A stretch of DNA of 64,000 nucleotides from Artocarpus heterophyllus. Its lineage: Eukaryota; Streptophyta; Magnoliopsida; Rosales; Moraceae. The stretch spans positions 32,703,346-32,767,345 of the forward strand of contig CM046350.1 of assembly GCA_025403435.1 (NCBI GenBank). The letters run 5' to 3'. Positions within the stretch are counted from its first letter, which is position 1. Every line of letters starts with the position of its first letter. Of the stretch, positions 13,894 to 25,040 are shown in pieces. The notes beneath the pieces are model-generated. The model was not told the DNA's origin, did not search any database, and worked only from the letters and a program-made list of their open reading frames with translations. The translations under genes were made by a program, and so were the position numbers.

Positions 13894-14800
13894 ATGTCTA
13901 ATCAAATTGTCGCTATTCTCACAAATGAAAAATTAACCGGAGATAATTTTGTCAAGTAGAAGAGTTACATAAATATTGTATCAATTTGCAAAAATTACAA
14001 GTTTGTCCTAACGGAGGAATGTCCTCCACTGCCTGCTGCCAATGCCTCTCATAATGTAAGAAAAGTATATGATTGTTGGATTGAGGCAAACAACAAGGCC
14101 CGTTGCTTCCTTTTGGTTGGCATTTCTGATGTGCTTAGGATAAAGCATGAAAGCATGGAGACTACTTATGAGATAATACAGTATCTGCAAGACATACTTG
14201 GAAAATATTTTGAAAAGGCACGCCATGAAGCTGTTAAGGCTGTGATGAACACCAAAATGAAGGTAGGGGTTTCGGTTAGAGAACATGTTCTCAGCATGGT
14301 AAACTGTCTCCATGAGGCTGAAGTAAATAGGGCGATGATAGATGAAGCTGCAAAGGTGGGGATGATTTTAGAAGCCCTTTCCCTTACGTTCCTTCAGTTT
14401 AAGAGCAACTATTTCATGAACATGATGAAATATAACATTACTGAGTTGCTTAATGAGCTGTAAACCTTCGAGTCTATTTCAAAAGAAAGGGCCAAAGAAG
14501 GTGAGGCGAATGTTGTAAAAGCTCAACCTTCTTCTTCTACAAAAGAACAAGAAGAGGAAGAAGAGAACTTGAAGGAAGTGGTAAGTCTAAGAATGGAGGA
14601 CAACCCAAGAGGAACAAGAGCAACAACAACAAAAAGAGCTTAAAGCAAAAGAAGCCCAAAAGAAAAATTTTCCACTGCATTGCAGTTGGGCACTAGAAGA
14701 GAAACTGCAAAAAGCATCTTCAAGAGCTCAAAGAAAAAAAGAACAATGGTAAATTAGATTTACTTATTTTAGAAGCTTATTTAGTTGAAGATGATACTTC
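13894..14800 (+). pseudogene. Decayed copia gag (relic X), 5' part
   Basis: The frame begins Met-Ser-Asn-Gln at 13894 and resembles a Ty1/copia Gag of the UBN2 type: a start with LTGDNF, then ANNKARCFLL, an amphipathic core and VREHVLSMV. The longest open part is 14113-14463. Stops at about 13957 (after DNFVK) and 14461, plus frameshifts in the Lys/Glu-rich region after 14480, kill it. The CCHC zinc-knuckle zone near 14640-14710 is scrambled. Copy A inserted at 14800, and the protease part continues at 24494. It is the same general type as copies A-D, but too diverged to be the same family. Confidence 0.75.
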
Positions 14801-16832
14801 TGTTGGAAACAAAGTGCGCAGCGGAATTTTAAAATTTTTTCATCAGAGTATTTTCCAAAACACAAGTTTGACATGTTATATGTATAAATTAAACAGATCT
14901 TACTAACCTCAGTGTGCCGAAGAACCTCCGCGACCTGTGTAGAGAAGTAACGTTCCAGAAGAGCCTCAACCAACTGGTCTTCTTTGCTATTCTCTATCCA
15001 CAACCGGAGTGAATGTGGGCTCACACGTATAGCTCTTCCACCGGTGACTCTCCTTCCAACCAATAGAGAGAACCCAAAGCTAGTGTTCGTGATTTGTGAA
15101 CAAAAGCTCTCAGGGAGTTTTCAGATGCTCACTAGAAGAGTATCACTCTTAATCTCTCAAATTGATCTTAGTAAATCATTAGACTCACTCCCCTTTTATA
15201 CCGATTGGTCCTTGGGGTCAGTCCATATCAGATTAGGTCTCAAAAATCGAAACAGAATCAAGTTCGGATCAATATCTGATAAGATACGGGTGAAAAACGC
15301 GTAATCTTAACTGTCGCGGTCGGCATGCCGAACTGTGTGATAGGCAGGCCGAACTGGCCAGTTCGACAGGCCGAACTTTCTGATAGGCAGGCCGAACTGC
15401 CGAGAAAAAATCTCCGCGAATCTTTTATTTTCCACCCGAGATTCTAAAGGATAAAGTCTCAGTTTTGATTCAAATAGCCCAATAGAAAAGATATCTGATC
15501 AAAACAAACTTTATCAAGATAATCTCTAAGAAAATAAATCAATTCACAATAATTCTACAAGTTTATCTTGTTCTAATTGTCCAAAATTAAAACAACCGAT
15601 AAACAGACAAGAATTATCCGAACGCCATAATTCAACAAGTTCATCTTGAACTAATTTCTTACATAATTAATTCAACCGATAAACAGACATGAATTATTTG
15701 ATTCTTATAAATTTTAAACCAATCTGATAAATCCGACATAAGTCACCAATTATTGGAAAAGCACGCCGTGTCGTTACAGGATTTTGTGAGATAGCAAAGG
15801 GGACCAAAATGGACCTATAAAGTTCAAGCTCATGATAAATATGAAACCCAATATCCCAGATATACATTTCACAATTATCAACTCCAACGCTACTCCACTA
15901 AAAGCTTGGAGCTGCACTCTCGAACTTTATAGAATTACTAAGCTCGTGTAGCTAAGTCTCCATGACATATCATAGTGTATCGCATCCCCATATGATCATC
16001 CATAATCGGCTTAAGGACAAGTTCTGTCTTACCTTCCCGATTATTTTTATCTTACGTTCCATTGTCTCACCATTAGAAAACTTACCATCCAAAGATAGTA
16101 TACCATTCGGTTACACCTATGTATCCAAATGGTTGAGCGCTCCAGTTTTCCAATTATAGGACAACGCATATAAGAGGATATCATTACTCCTAAAGAGGAG
16201 CTATGGATTCCATATCTATGAATAACAAGTCTACGCTACCAAGAGTCATGCCTCCAACGTACCGGCATGCATGCCACTATAGAGATGTGGGAGTCACCCA
16301 TTGGTACATCAAAAGACACAAGTCGAGACAACGGGCCCATTATTCATCTCAGGATTAAGATACAATACAAATGATTGTCTAAAGTGAATCGATTTGCCAA
16401 GACAGAATTATTAATCCAAATCAATTCACTTTATGTCCCGATCCAACACATCGTCACCTATGACAACGCGCCAATGTTTCTATTCACGGAGTCCAACTCC
16501 GATGGCCAAGACAAACCATCTCCCAAAAGGGATATAGACAACATAACAATCTTTACATGAATAAAGCGCCCAACTTTATTCCCTCGATTGCGGATCATAT
16601 ATTTTAGACCATCACCTTAAGAGTCGTGTCTACCGCATAATCATCCCATCATATGCCCAACTCTTAAGGTTTAGATTGACAGTCTCAGACTACTGTTTGC
16701 TTATCATACATTCAACAAATATGAACGTAAAGAGGACAATATTTGGTATATATAAATGAATAAATTCTTTATTGATAAAATGTCTCCAAAAACGTATTAC
16801 ATTTTTACTCCTTAGAGCATACATGTCTAACA
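14801..16832 (-). repeat. Copy A 3' LTR
   Basis: Starts TGTTGGAAAC and ends ATGTCTAACA on the plus strand. It nearly matches 22458-24493. It contains the promoter inverted-repeat array (15317-15403) and, on the minus strand, a TATAAAAGG box at 15191-15199. Confidence 0.95.
15317..15403. repeat. Inverted-repeat array in copy A 3' LTR
   Basis: Four or five units of the GGCAGGCCGAAC type (reverse of GTTCGGCCTGCC) lie just upstream of the LTR TATA box in element sense. The array matches the one in the 5' LTR at 22974-23061. Confidence 0.85.
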
Positions 16833-16845
16833 ATCTCCCACTTGC
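16833..16845 (-). other. Copy A polypurine tract
   Basis: In element sense GCAAGTGGGAGAT abuts the 3' LTR start (TGTTAGACATG). It lies directly after the pol stop codon at 16847-16849. This is the expected primer for plus-strand DNA synthesis. Confidence 0.85.
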
Positions 16846-16846
16846 A

Positions 16847-19800
16847 CTAAGTGAGTAAATACTGCAAATTTCGCATCCCCATAGCTTCCACATGCCTTTC
16901 GAAGACTCTCCCAGAAAGTGTCTTCGTGAATGGATCAGCTAAATTGTCCTCCGACGCGATCTTGCATACCGTGACATGCCCGCTCTCAACGAAGTCCTTT
17001 ATCACATGATACTTCCGATCAATATGCTTACTCTTCTTGTGAAATCTTGGTTCCTTAGCATTAGCTACCGCCGCACTGTTATCACAGTACAGTGATACCG
17101 CTTTATCCATACCAGGAACTACCTCAAGATCCCCAAGGAACTTGCGGAGCCACACTGCTTCTTTTGAAGCATCACTAGCCGCCACATACTCGGCCTCCAT
17201 CGTTGAATCCGAAGTGCAATCTTGCTTCGCACTTCTCCAACTGATGGCACCGCCACCCAGAGTAAACACAAACCCCGATGTCGATTTCCTAGAATCCAGG
17301 CAGGATTGAAAATCCGAATCAGTGTATCCTAGAGGAGTTAAATCCTCACCCGAATACACAAGCATATACCCTCGAGTCCTTCTCAGGTACTTGAAAATAT
17401 GCTTTACCGCAATCCAATGGTTTAGTCCTGGATCCGCCTGAAATCGACTCACTATCCCGACCGCATAGCTAATATCTGGTCGAGTGCAAAGCATGGCATA
17501 CATGAGACTACCCACTGCCAAAGCATAAGGCACCTTCTTCATGTATTCTCTTTCTTCATAAGACTTTGGAGAGTCTTTCTTAGAAAGAGTAATTCCAGAC
17601 CTAGATGGTTGCCCACCTTTCTTGGAATCCTGCATTGCAAACCTCCTGAGAATTTTATCTATGTAGCCGGCCTGTGACAAAGCTATCATTTTGTTCTTCC
17701 TATCCCGAAAGATCTGGATACCGAGAACAAAATTAGCCTCACCTAAGTCCTTCATGTCAAACTGCTTGGTCAACCATAATTTGACCGATGACAATGCCCC
17801 AACGTCATTGCCAATTAGCAGAATGTCATCTACATAGAGTAGTAGAAAAACCACCTTCCCATTCTTAATGTGTTTGTAAACACATGGTTCATCCACATTT
17901 TGTGAGAACCCATAAGTCTTGATCACTTGATCAAATCTTATGTTCCAAGAACGAGAAGCCTGCTTAAGTCCATAAATTGACTTTAGCAGCTTACAAACCT
18001 TACCCTCTTGACCCGTGACCTTGAACCCGTCTGGTTGTTCCATATAAATGGACTCATCAAGATAGCCATTCAGAAAAGCCGTCTTAACATCCATCTGCCA
18101 AATCTCGTAGTCGAGAGCGGCAGCTATGGACAAGAGAATCCGGATGGACTTAAGCATGGCTACAGGCGAAAAGGTTTCCTCATAATCGATTCCTTCCTTT
18201 TGCGTATAACCCTTAGCTACTAGTCTAGCCTTAAAGGTTTCGACCTTTCCATCCACTCCTCTTTTCCTCTTGTAGATCCACTTACTCCCTATGGGTTTTA
18301 CCCCTTCGGGAAGATCCACAAGCTCCCAGACCCAATTAGTCTCCATAGACTTCATCTCAATGTTCATGGCCTCTGTCCAGAGTCTTGAATCAACATCCTC
18401 CATAGCTTCTGCGTAAGTATAAGGATCCCTGTCATGTTCATCCGGTTCAGCCAAAAAGACCTCCCCATTGAACATATACCACTCAGGTTGACGCCCGATC
18501 CTCCCACTACACCGAAGCCCCTGAGGTTGTTGTTCAGGTTTGTTTGATTTTTCTACACCGATCGGAATGGTTTCGTTCGGAACCTCCGGAGTAAACGGAT
18601 TACCCCTCAGCTCCTCAAGCACCACTTTGCTTTGAGGTTTAAAGTCGTTCATGTAACTCTCCTCAAGGAAAGTTGCATTAGTTGAAACCACGATTTTCCT
18701 TTGGGTTATAAAAATAACCCCCTTTAGTCCCTTTGGATATCCTACAAACACGCAAACTTCTGAACGTGCTTCCAACTTATTCGGATCCTTAAACAGGACA
18801 TGAGCTGGACATCCCCATATGCGAATATGGTTTAAGGATGTCTTCCGTCTTGTCCACAACTCGTGAGGAGTTTTAGGGACCGATTTTGAAGGCACATTGT
18901 TCAAAAGATAACATGCGGTTTGTAGTGCATATCCCCAAAAGGATAAAGGCAATGATGAATAACTCATCATAGACCGAATCATGTCCAACAAAGTCCTATT
19001 CCTTCTCTCTGCTACGCCATTCTGCTGCGGAGTACCCGGCGCAGTCAAATGGGATAAAATCCCATTCTCTAACAAGTGTCCTAAGAAGTCATCAGAAAGG
19101 TATTCCCCACCTCGATCAGATCGAAGTGCCTTTATGGGTCTACCCAATTGCTTTTCCACTTCAGCCCGAAACTCCCTGAACTTATCATAAGTTTCGCTTT
19201 TGTGGTGCATTAGGTACACATACCCATATCTTGAGTAATCGTCAATAAAAGTAACGAAGTACTCATACCCTCCTCGTGCCCGGATGTTCATCGGTCCGCA
19301 AACATCACTATGCACAAGTTCTAGAACCCCTTCGGCCCTATTGCCCTTAGACCCGTATGGTCTTTTGGTTATTTTACCCTCCAAACAAGACTCACATTGA
19401 GGCATAGATTTCACCTTTAAGTGACTTAAAGGTCCATCCCTTACCAACCTTTGAATCCTATTTAGGTTAATATGGCCAAGGCGCAAATGCCAAAGATAAG
19501 TCTTATTAGAGTGAGAAGTTTTAAGCCTTTTTGAGTCATTATCATTTATCTCAGCATTAAGCAATAGGTCCATCTTAGGTTTGATAAAATATAGATTATT
19601 TTGCATCCATCCAGAACAGATAAAAGATTTGTTTTTACGAATCACCACTTTTTCATTAAAAGATACCACGTAGGAGTCTTTAAATAAAGAAGATACAGAA
19701 ATTAAATTCCTTTTAAATTTAGGAACATAAAAACAATCTCGCAAAATTAAACTCCTATAATTATCAAAATAAAGATGGACATCTCCCACTGCTTCCGTTG

Positions 19801-20170
19801 AGACCAAGGATCCATCGCCCATCCGAAGCGTTAAGTCTTCACGAAGTAGACTTCTCGTTTCTTTGAATCCCTGCAGAGAAACACAAACATGATTAGTTGC
19901 ACCAGAATCTATGACCCAAATGTCACTGGATTCCTCAACCAAACAAGTTTCTAAATATAGAAGATCACACCTACCTCCCTTGGAAAGGAAGTCCTTGCAA
20001 TGCTTCTTTATATGCCCGACCTTACCACAAAAGAAGCACTTAAGCTTCTTTGGGTTCTTCTTCTTCTTCTTCTTGCTCTTGGTAGCAATAGGAATAGAAG
20101 ACTTCCCACTTTTGGCCCGTTGCTTCTTTCCATTCCTAGAGTTAGGATTGGAACCAGAAGCAGCTACCAT
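16847..20170 (-). CDS. Copia pol polyprotein (zinc knuckle-PR-INT-RT-RNaseH), copy A
   Basis: An open frame of 1107 residues, counted from an internal Met. The order is: nucleocapsid zinc knuckle C45-C48-H53-C58 after a Lys-rich stretch; aspartic protease DSG at 88-90; integrase zinc-binding H228/H233/C259/C262 and catalytic D289, D352, E388 (D35E spacing); reverse transcriptase with QMDVKTAF (D694) and YVDD at 779-782; RNase H with D951, E992, D1030 and D1051. All catalytic residues are present. The products would process Gag-Pol, copy RNA to DNA and integrate it. Residues about 479-493 read differently from the other copies, because a 1-nt and a 5-nt deletion cancel. The true start is the gag ATG at 20793; a 1-nt deletion now puts gag in another frame. 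Confidence 0.95.
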   Translation of the reverse strand: MVAASGSNPNSRNGKKQRAKSGKSSIPIATKSKKKKKKNPKKLKCFFCGKVGHIKKHCKDFLSKGGRCDLLYLETCLVEESSDIWVIDSGATNHVCVSLQGFKETRSLLREDLTLRMGDGSLVSTEAVGDVHLYFDNYRSLILRDCFYVPKFKRNLISVSSLFKDSYVVSFNEKVVIRKNKSFICSGWMQNNLYFIKPKMDLLLNAEINDNDSKRLKTSHSNKTYLWHLRLGHINLNRIQRLVRDGPLSHLKVKSMPQCESCLEGKITKRPYGSKGNRAEGVLELVHSDVCGPMNIRARGGYEYFVTFIDDYSRYGYVYLMHHKSETYDKFREFRAEVEKQLGRPIKALRSDRGGEYLSDDFLGHLLENGILSHLTAPGTPQQNGVAERRNRTLLDMIRSMMSYSSLPLSFWGYALQTACYLLNNVPSKSVPKTPHELWTRRKTSLNHIRIWGCPAHVLFKDPNKLEARSEVCVFVGYPKGLKGVIFITQRKIVVSTNATFLEESYMNDFKPQSKVVLEELRGNPFTPEVPNETIPIGVEKSNKPEQQPQGLRCSGRIGRQPEWYMFNGEVFLAEPDEHDRDPYTYAEAMEDVDSRLWTEAMNIEMKSMETNWVWELVDLPEGVKPIGSKWIYKRKRGVDGKVETFKARLVAKGYTQKEGIDYEETFSPVAMLKSIRILLSIAAALDYEIWQMDVKTAFLNGYLDESIYMEQPDGFKVTGQEGKVCKLLKSIYGLKQASRSWNIRFDQVIKTYGFSQNVDEPCVYKHIKNGKVVFLLLYVDDILLIGNDVGALSSVKLWLTKQFDMKDLGEANFVLGIQIFRDRKNKMIALSQAGYIDKILRRFAMQDSKKGGQPSRSGITLSKKDSPKSYEEREYMKKVPYALAVGSLMYAMLCTRPDISYAVGIVSRFQADPGLNHWIAVKHIFKYLRRTRGYMLVYSGEDLTPLGYTDSDFQSCLDSRKSTSGFVFTLGGGAISWRSAKQDCTSDSTMEAEYVAASDASKEAVWLRKFLGDLEVVPGMDKAVSLYCDNSAAVANAKEPRFHKKSKHIDRKYHVIKDFVESGHVTVCKIASEDNLADPFTKTLSGRVFERHVEAMGMRNLQYLLT

Positions 20171-20793
20171 ATTGGCCTCTCCAACACAGGAGACTCCCTG
20201 ATCAGCAGTTCAAACTCTTGTAACTGTTTCATCAGTTCTGTCAAGGTCATATCCCGTCTATTGCTTAGATTAAAAGTAGCTCTAAACGGAATAAATTCCT
20301 TAGACAGAGTCTCAAAGACCATAGTCATCTGAGTTTCAGCATCGATGTCGGCTCCATTGGTTTGAGCCTCAGCGAGGTAACCCATGACCAACATCATGTG
20401 CTCCTTTACAGATGTCCCTGGTCTCTGTCTACAGTTTAAGAGTTTCTGAAGCGCCCCTTGCCGCTTTGTTATGGCCTGGCCTCCAAACATGTCCTCAAGA
20501 TTATCCAAGATCTGCTTCGCAGTCTCATAATCTTGATGTTGAGCCTGCAGCATGTTGTTCATGCTAGCCATAACATAGCAACGGGCCTGATCATTAGCAT
20601 CTTTCCAGCGGTCGTACGCTTGGAATTGCTCATTACTTGAGTCTCCCGTAGGCTCGGAAGGACAAGGAGTTGTCAGAACATATTTCAGTTTCTCAAAGGA
20701 AAGGACGATGTCCAAGTTCCGTTTCCAATCATTATAGTTCTCACCGGTTAATTGGTTTTTGTCAAGTATCGATGATAAAGCGTTTTTAGACAT
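20164..20793 (-). pseudogene. Copia gag, copy A (frameshifted off pol)
   Basis: Starts MSKNALSSILDKNQLTGENY at 20793 and carries the copia Gag (UBN2-type) core: WKDANDQARCYVMASM, then TSVKEHMMLV, then a C-terminal helix ending ELLIRES. Gag forms the virus-like particle. Other copies continue into [10 protein letters not shown] in the same frame. Copy A has one base fewer just after ELLIRESP, so gag ends after about ten altered residues and pol continues in another frame. An upstream in-frame Met at 20865 extends the frame by 24 residues, but a start at MSKN fits the family. No slippery heptamer is visible at the shift, so I read it as a mutation. Confidence 0.85.
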
Positions 20794-22442
20794 TTTCAAT
20801 CTACAATAAAGAATCATATACCAAACATAAGCAAACATATATAATAATTTAGTAAGATAACACAATCATGTAAAATCATACAAATGTGTTTATGTGTCAA
20901 AACCTTGAAAATATCACAACCTTACAACGATAATTCCCAACTCAGAATTCAACAAGCTCCAAGGGGAGTCATGCCAAATTCAATCAGGAACACGGATCCC
21001 CTCCTGATTAATATATGCCATCCAGGACCCGTATGATCCAGCATATACTAATAATCGTTTCTTTGGCCATTAATTTTATTAACAGAGCTCCTAGGGGAGG
21101 TTAATAATAAAATTAACGTGAGTGTATAACCACCGTTTTAATATTTTATCCATGATTTATAATCACCACCTAGGGGTGTGCAACCATAAATCATACTAAA
21201 ATACCTTATCCTTTCAGAGATCCAATCTGGTACATGATAGAAATCCCTTCCTAGGGGTTGGGACCATCATGTTCTTCCTATGGACCAACGATGGAGGCCT
21301 TAGGTTCTCTCTTCGAAAACCTTCTCCCACTCAATCTTTTGAAGTCAAGGTTTTATTTTGAAATTATTCATGAACAAATTTAATATGAGCGACACTCCCT
21401 ATTCTATATAACATGTTATCAATATACATGGTAAATCATATTATAATGCAGACAAGCAAAGCAATCAAGCAAAGCTACAAGCATAACAATAATAATAACC
21501 GTAATATTATGGTTCCACCCTAGAGAATAGAAAAACTAAGATTACAAGAGAATAATCGAGACATTTATCGATTCTTCATCCTTGAATCCTCAAGCTGTAT
21601 CCTTCTTCATGTAATATCCATCTTCAAGTCCTCAATCCCGTATGAATCGAACACTTCATATTTCCGGTCATATCCAAATTTAATGTTTCTCAGAATCGTC
21701 CCAAAAATAAAATTAAAACTGCACCAAAAATTACACCTTTTCTAGACACCTGGCTGCTCTCGGTCGGCAGGCCGATCTGTATGATAGGCCGACTGATCAT
21801 GGTGGTTCGGCCTGCCGAACATGAAGGTTCGGCCTGCCGGCAGAGCACCAAAATTTCTGCCCCACTGTCGGCCTGCCGACCGTACGTCCGGCCTGCCGAT
21901 CTGTGACCTTCGGCCTGCCGAATTGTGAGGTCCGGCATGCCGACCGAGCAGAAAACCCTCAATCCAGAAAATACAATTTTAATGCAATTCATCAATTTTA
22001 TTTTCAACAATTCAAAAACATAAAATTAGAGACTCAGGAAATACCTGGAGGCGCCATCATCTATCTTTAAGTTCCGACTTCTCGTTCCGTCTTCTCCGAA
22101 TAATTATTTAATTACAAAATTCTTACAAATTAAAAATTAAATAATAATTCCTAGACGGAGATGATAGTCCGCCATCTAATTACATGAAAAACCTAGATAC
22201 ACATTCTAACCTCTAAGGAACCATAACCGGTATTAATTAATTAATAAATAATTAAATAACAATTTAATCAACCATAATTAATTAACAAACATTCACCATA
22301 TAATCCATGACAACATATATATTATATAGAAACCTAGAGTGCCATCTCTCTATAAAATTTAATTCAAGCATTGGAGAGATTAAGATCACAAAATTTATGC
22401 ATATAACATGATCACAAACTTGCAAATTTATGTAAAAACCTC
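20794..22442 (-). other. Copy A untranslated leader
   Basis: About 1.65 kb lie between the primer site and gag. The leader holds the inverted-repeat array (21754-21951), several upstream ATGs, and TTTATTGTAG just before the gag ATG, which looks like a splice acceptor. No gene is seen. Leaders of similar length occur in copies B and C. Confidence 0.8.
21754..21951 (-). repeat. Leader inverted-repeat array with closing stem, copy A
   Basis: About eight TTCGGCCTGCCGAA-type units lie in 198 bp. The array is bounded by TCGGTCGGC (21760-21768) and GCCGACCGA (21939-21947), which are perfect 9-bp complements. Outside them CTGC and GCAG also pair across a 2-nt bulge. The transcript could fold into a closed multi-hairpin domain. 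Confidence 0.8.
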
Positions 22443-22455
22443 GGCTCTGATACCA
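22443..22455 (-). other. Copy A primer-binding site (initiator Met tRNA type)
   Basis: In element sense TGGTATCAGAGCC starts 2 nt inside the 5' LTR. This is the classic plant copia minus-strand primer site, complementary to the 3' end of initiator methionine tRNA. Confidence 0.95.
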
Positions 22456-22848
22456 ATTGTTGGAAACAAAGTGCGCAGCGGAATTTTAAAATTTTTTCAT
22501 CAGAGTATTTTTCAAAACACAAGTTTGACATGTTATATGTATAAATTAAACAGATCTTACTAACCTCAGTGTGCCGAAGAACCTCCGCGACCTGTGTAGA
22601 GAAGTAACGTTCCAGAAGAGCCTCAACCAACTGGTCTTCTTTGCTATTCTCTATCCACAACCGGAGTGAGTGTGGGCTCACACGTACAGCTCTTCCACCG
22701 GTGACTCTCCTTCCAACCAATAGAGAGAACCCAAAGCTAGTGTTCGTGATTTGTGAACAAAAGCTCTCAGGGAGTTTTCAGATGCTCACTAGAAGAGTAT
22801 CACTCTTAATCTCTCAAATTGATCTTAGTAAATCATTAGACTCACTCC

Positions 22849-22857
22849 CTTTTTATA
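22849..22857 (-). promoter_or_regulatory. Copy A 5' LTR TATA box
   Basis: TATAAAAAG in element sense, with an ATTGG/CCAAT motif immediately upstream. TATA boxes are at the same place in the other LTRs: 15191 (A 3'), 25561, 37514, 45161 and 60716. Confidence 0.75.
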
Positions 22858-22973
22858 CCTATTGGTCCTTGGGGTCAGTCCATATCAGATTAGGTCTCAA
22901 AAATCGAAACAGAATCAAGTTCGGATCAATATCTGATAAGATACGCGTGAAAAATGCGTAATCTTAACTGTCG

Positions 22974-23061
22974 CGGTCGGCATGCCGAACTGTGTGATAG
23001 GCAGGCCGAACTGGCCAGTTCGACAGGCCGAACTTTCTGATAGGCAGGCCGAACTGCCGAG
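22974..23061. repeat. Inverted-repeat array in copy A 5' LTR
   Basis: Four or five units of the TTCGGCCTGCCGAA type upstream of the TATA box. One unit contains GTCGGC (22976-22981), which is GCCGAC on the other strand, the DRE/CRT core RCCGAC. The array is outside the predicted transcript, so here it can only act as DNA (or in the 3' LTR read-through). Confidence 0.8.
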
Positions 23062-24493
23062 AAAAAATCTCCGCGAATCTTTTATTTTCCACCCGAGATT
23101 CTAAAGGATAAAGTCTCAGTTTTGATTCAAATAGCCCAATAGAAAAGATATCTGATCAAAACAAACTTTATCAAGATAATCTCTAAGAAAATAAATCAAT
23201 TCACAATAATTCTACAAGTTTATCTTGTTCTAATTGTCCAAAATTAAAACAACCGATAAACAGACAAGAATTATCCGAACGCCATAATTCAACAAGTTCA
23301 TCTTGAACTAATTTCTTACATAATTAATTCAACCGATAAACAGACATGAATTATTTGATTCTTATAAATTTTAAACCAATCTGATAAATCCGACATAAGT
23401 CACCAATTATTGGAAAAGCACGCCGTGTCGTTATAGGATTTTGTGAGATAGCAAAGGGGACCAAAATGGACCTATAAAGTTCAAGCTCATGATAAATATG
23501 AAACCCAATATCCCAGATATACATTTCACAATTATCAACTCCAACGCTACTTCCACTAAAAGCTTGGAGCTGCACTCTCGAACTTTATAGAATTACGAAG
23601 CTCGTGTAGCTAAGTCTCCATGACATATCATAGTGTATCGCATCCCCATATGATCATCCATAATCGGCTTAAGGACAAGTTCTGTCTTACCTTCCCGATT
23701 ATTTTTATCTTACGTTCCATTGTCTCACCATTAGAAAACTTACCATCCAAAGATAGTATACCATTCGGTTACACCTATGTATCCAAATGGTTGAGCGCTC
23801 CAGTTTTTCCAATTATAGGACAACGCATATAAGAGGATATCATTACTCCTAAAGAGGAGCTATGGATTCCATATCTATGAATAACAAGTCTACGCTTATC
23901 AAGAGTCATGCCTCCAACGTACCGGCATGCATGCCACTATAGAAATGTGGGAGTCACCCATTGGTACATCAAAAGACACAAGTCGAGACAACGGGCCCAT
24001 TATTCATCTCAGGATTAAGATACAATACAAATGATTGTCTAAAGTGAATCGATTTGCCAAGACAGAATTATTAATCCAAATCAATTCACTTTATGTCCCG
24101 ATCCAACACATCGTCACCTATGACAACGCGCCAATGTTTCTATTCACGGAGTCCAACTCCGATGGCCAAGACAAACCATCTCCCAAAAGGGATATAGACA
24201 ACATAACAATCTTTACATGAATAAAGCGCCCAACTTTATTCCCTCGATTGCGGATCATATATTTTAGACCATCACCTTAAGAGTCGTGTCTACCGCATAA
24301 TCATCCCATCATATGCCCAACTCTTAAGGTTTAGACTGACAGTCTCAGACTACTGTTTGCTTATCATACATTCAACAAATATGAACGTAAAGAGGACAAT
24401 ATTTGGTATATATAAATGAATAAATTCTTTATTGATAAAAATGTCTCCAAAAATGTATTACATTTTTACTCCTTAGAGCATACATGTCTAACA

Positions 24494-25040
24494 ACTTCAC
24501 CTTGGATAGTTTATTTAGGGGCAACTAACCATGTTTGTTCTTCTTTGCAGATGCTTAGTTCTTCTAGGGAGCTTGCCGATGGGGAGCAAATGATGAGAGT
24601 AGGAACGGGAGCGGTTGTTTGACTAAAGCAGTGGGAATAGTTAAACTTTATTTTAAAAATAGGTTTTAATATTGGACAATGTTTATTATATTCCTAGTTT
24701 TTGTAGAAATTTGATTTTTGTTTCCAAGTTGTTTGAAAAAATGTTTAATGTTTCTTTTAATGGTAATTAAGCTAATATTTGTAAAAATGGTTTGGATATT
24801 TGTTCTGCACATCTGGAAAGGGATTTACACTTTGAGGCCCAATGAAAAATTACTGCTCAATACCGAAATGTTCAAAATTGAATAACCAAAACCCAAGAAG
24901 CAAAAGGTTTCTTCTGATGATGAAACATACCTATGCCACCTTAGATTAGGTCATGTTAACCGTGATAGGATTAACAAAATAGTAAAGGATGATCCTTTAA
25001 AAGAACTAAAAGTTAGTTCTCTACCAGTTTGTGAAACATC
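24494..25040 (+). pseudogene. Decayed copia protease/pre-integrase region (relic X), 3' part
   Basis: Continues relic X after the ACTTC duplication. Protease remnant WIVYLGATNHVCSS (the catalytic DSG has become YLG), a stop after GTGAVV near 24620, then a pre-integrase block resembling YLCHLRLGHVNRDRINKIVK near 24928-24990. It breaks off near 25040, where an LTR fragment begins, so the rest of pol is missing. Confidence 0.75.

Larger units (their letters stand above)
14801..24493 (-). mobile_element. Copia retrotransposon copy A, nearly intact
   Basis: A complete 9693-bp LTR retrotransposon in reverse orientation. It has LTRs of 2032 and 2036 bp with TG...CA ends, a 5-bp duplication ACTTC (14796-14800 and 24494-24498), a methionine-tRNA-type primer site, a polypurine tract, a long leader, gag and pol. 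By eye the two LTRs differ at only about 15 positions plus a few 1-nt indels over 2 kb, so the insertion looks young. The domain order PR-INT-RT-RNaseH is Ty1/copia. The LTR start (TGTTAGACATGTATGCYCTAAGGAG) resembles the Angela group, which is inference. It sits inside relic X. The only clear lesion separating it from a full gag-pol frame is a 1-nt deletion near 20180; a frame-restoring pair of small deletions also lies in pol. Confidence 0.95.
22458..24493 (-). repeat. Copy A 5' LTR
   Basis: 2036 bp, plus-strand ends TGTTGGAAAC...ATGTCTAACA. In element sense the inverted-repeat array (plus 22974-23061) lies about 120-200 bp upstream of TATAAAAAG (22849-22857). A donor-like GAG/GTTAGT follows at 22565/22564. 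The last 5 bases before the flank match the 3' LTR, and ACTTC repeats at both flanks. Confidence 0.95.

Noticed and set aside
16690..16893. Small frames inside the LTRs (also 14764-15304, 22412-22961, 45272-45535)
   Set aside because: They recur because the LTR is repeated, cross LTR ends, and have no known domain.
20164..20200. Programmed ribosomal frameshift between gag and pol of copy A
   Set aside because: No slippery heptamer is visible, and copies C and D read through this point in one frame. A 1-nt deletion explains it better.
21754..21951. CRISPR-like array
   Set aside because: Repeats are short, degenerate and irregularly spaced, in a plant retrotransposon leader.
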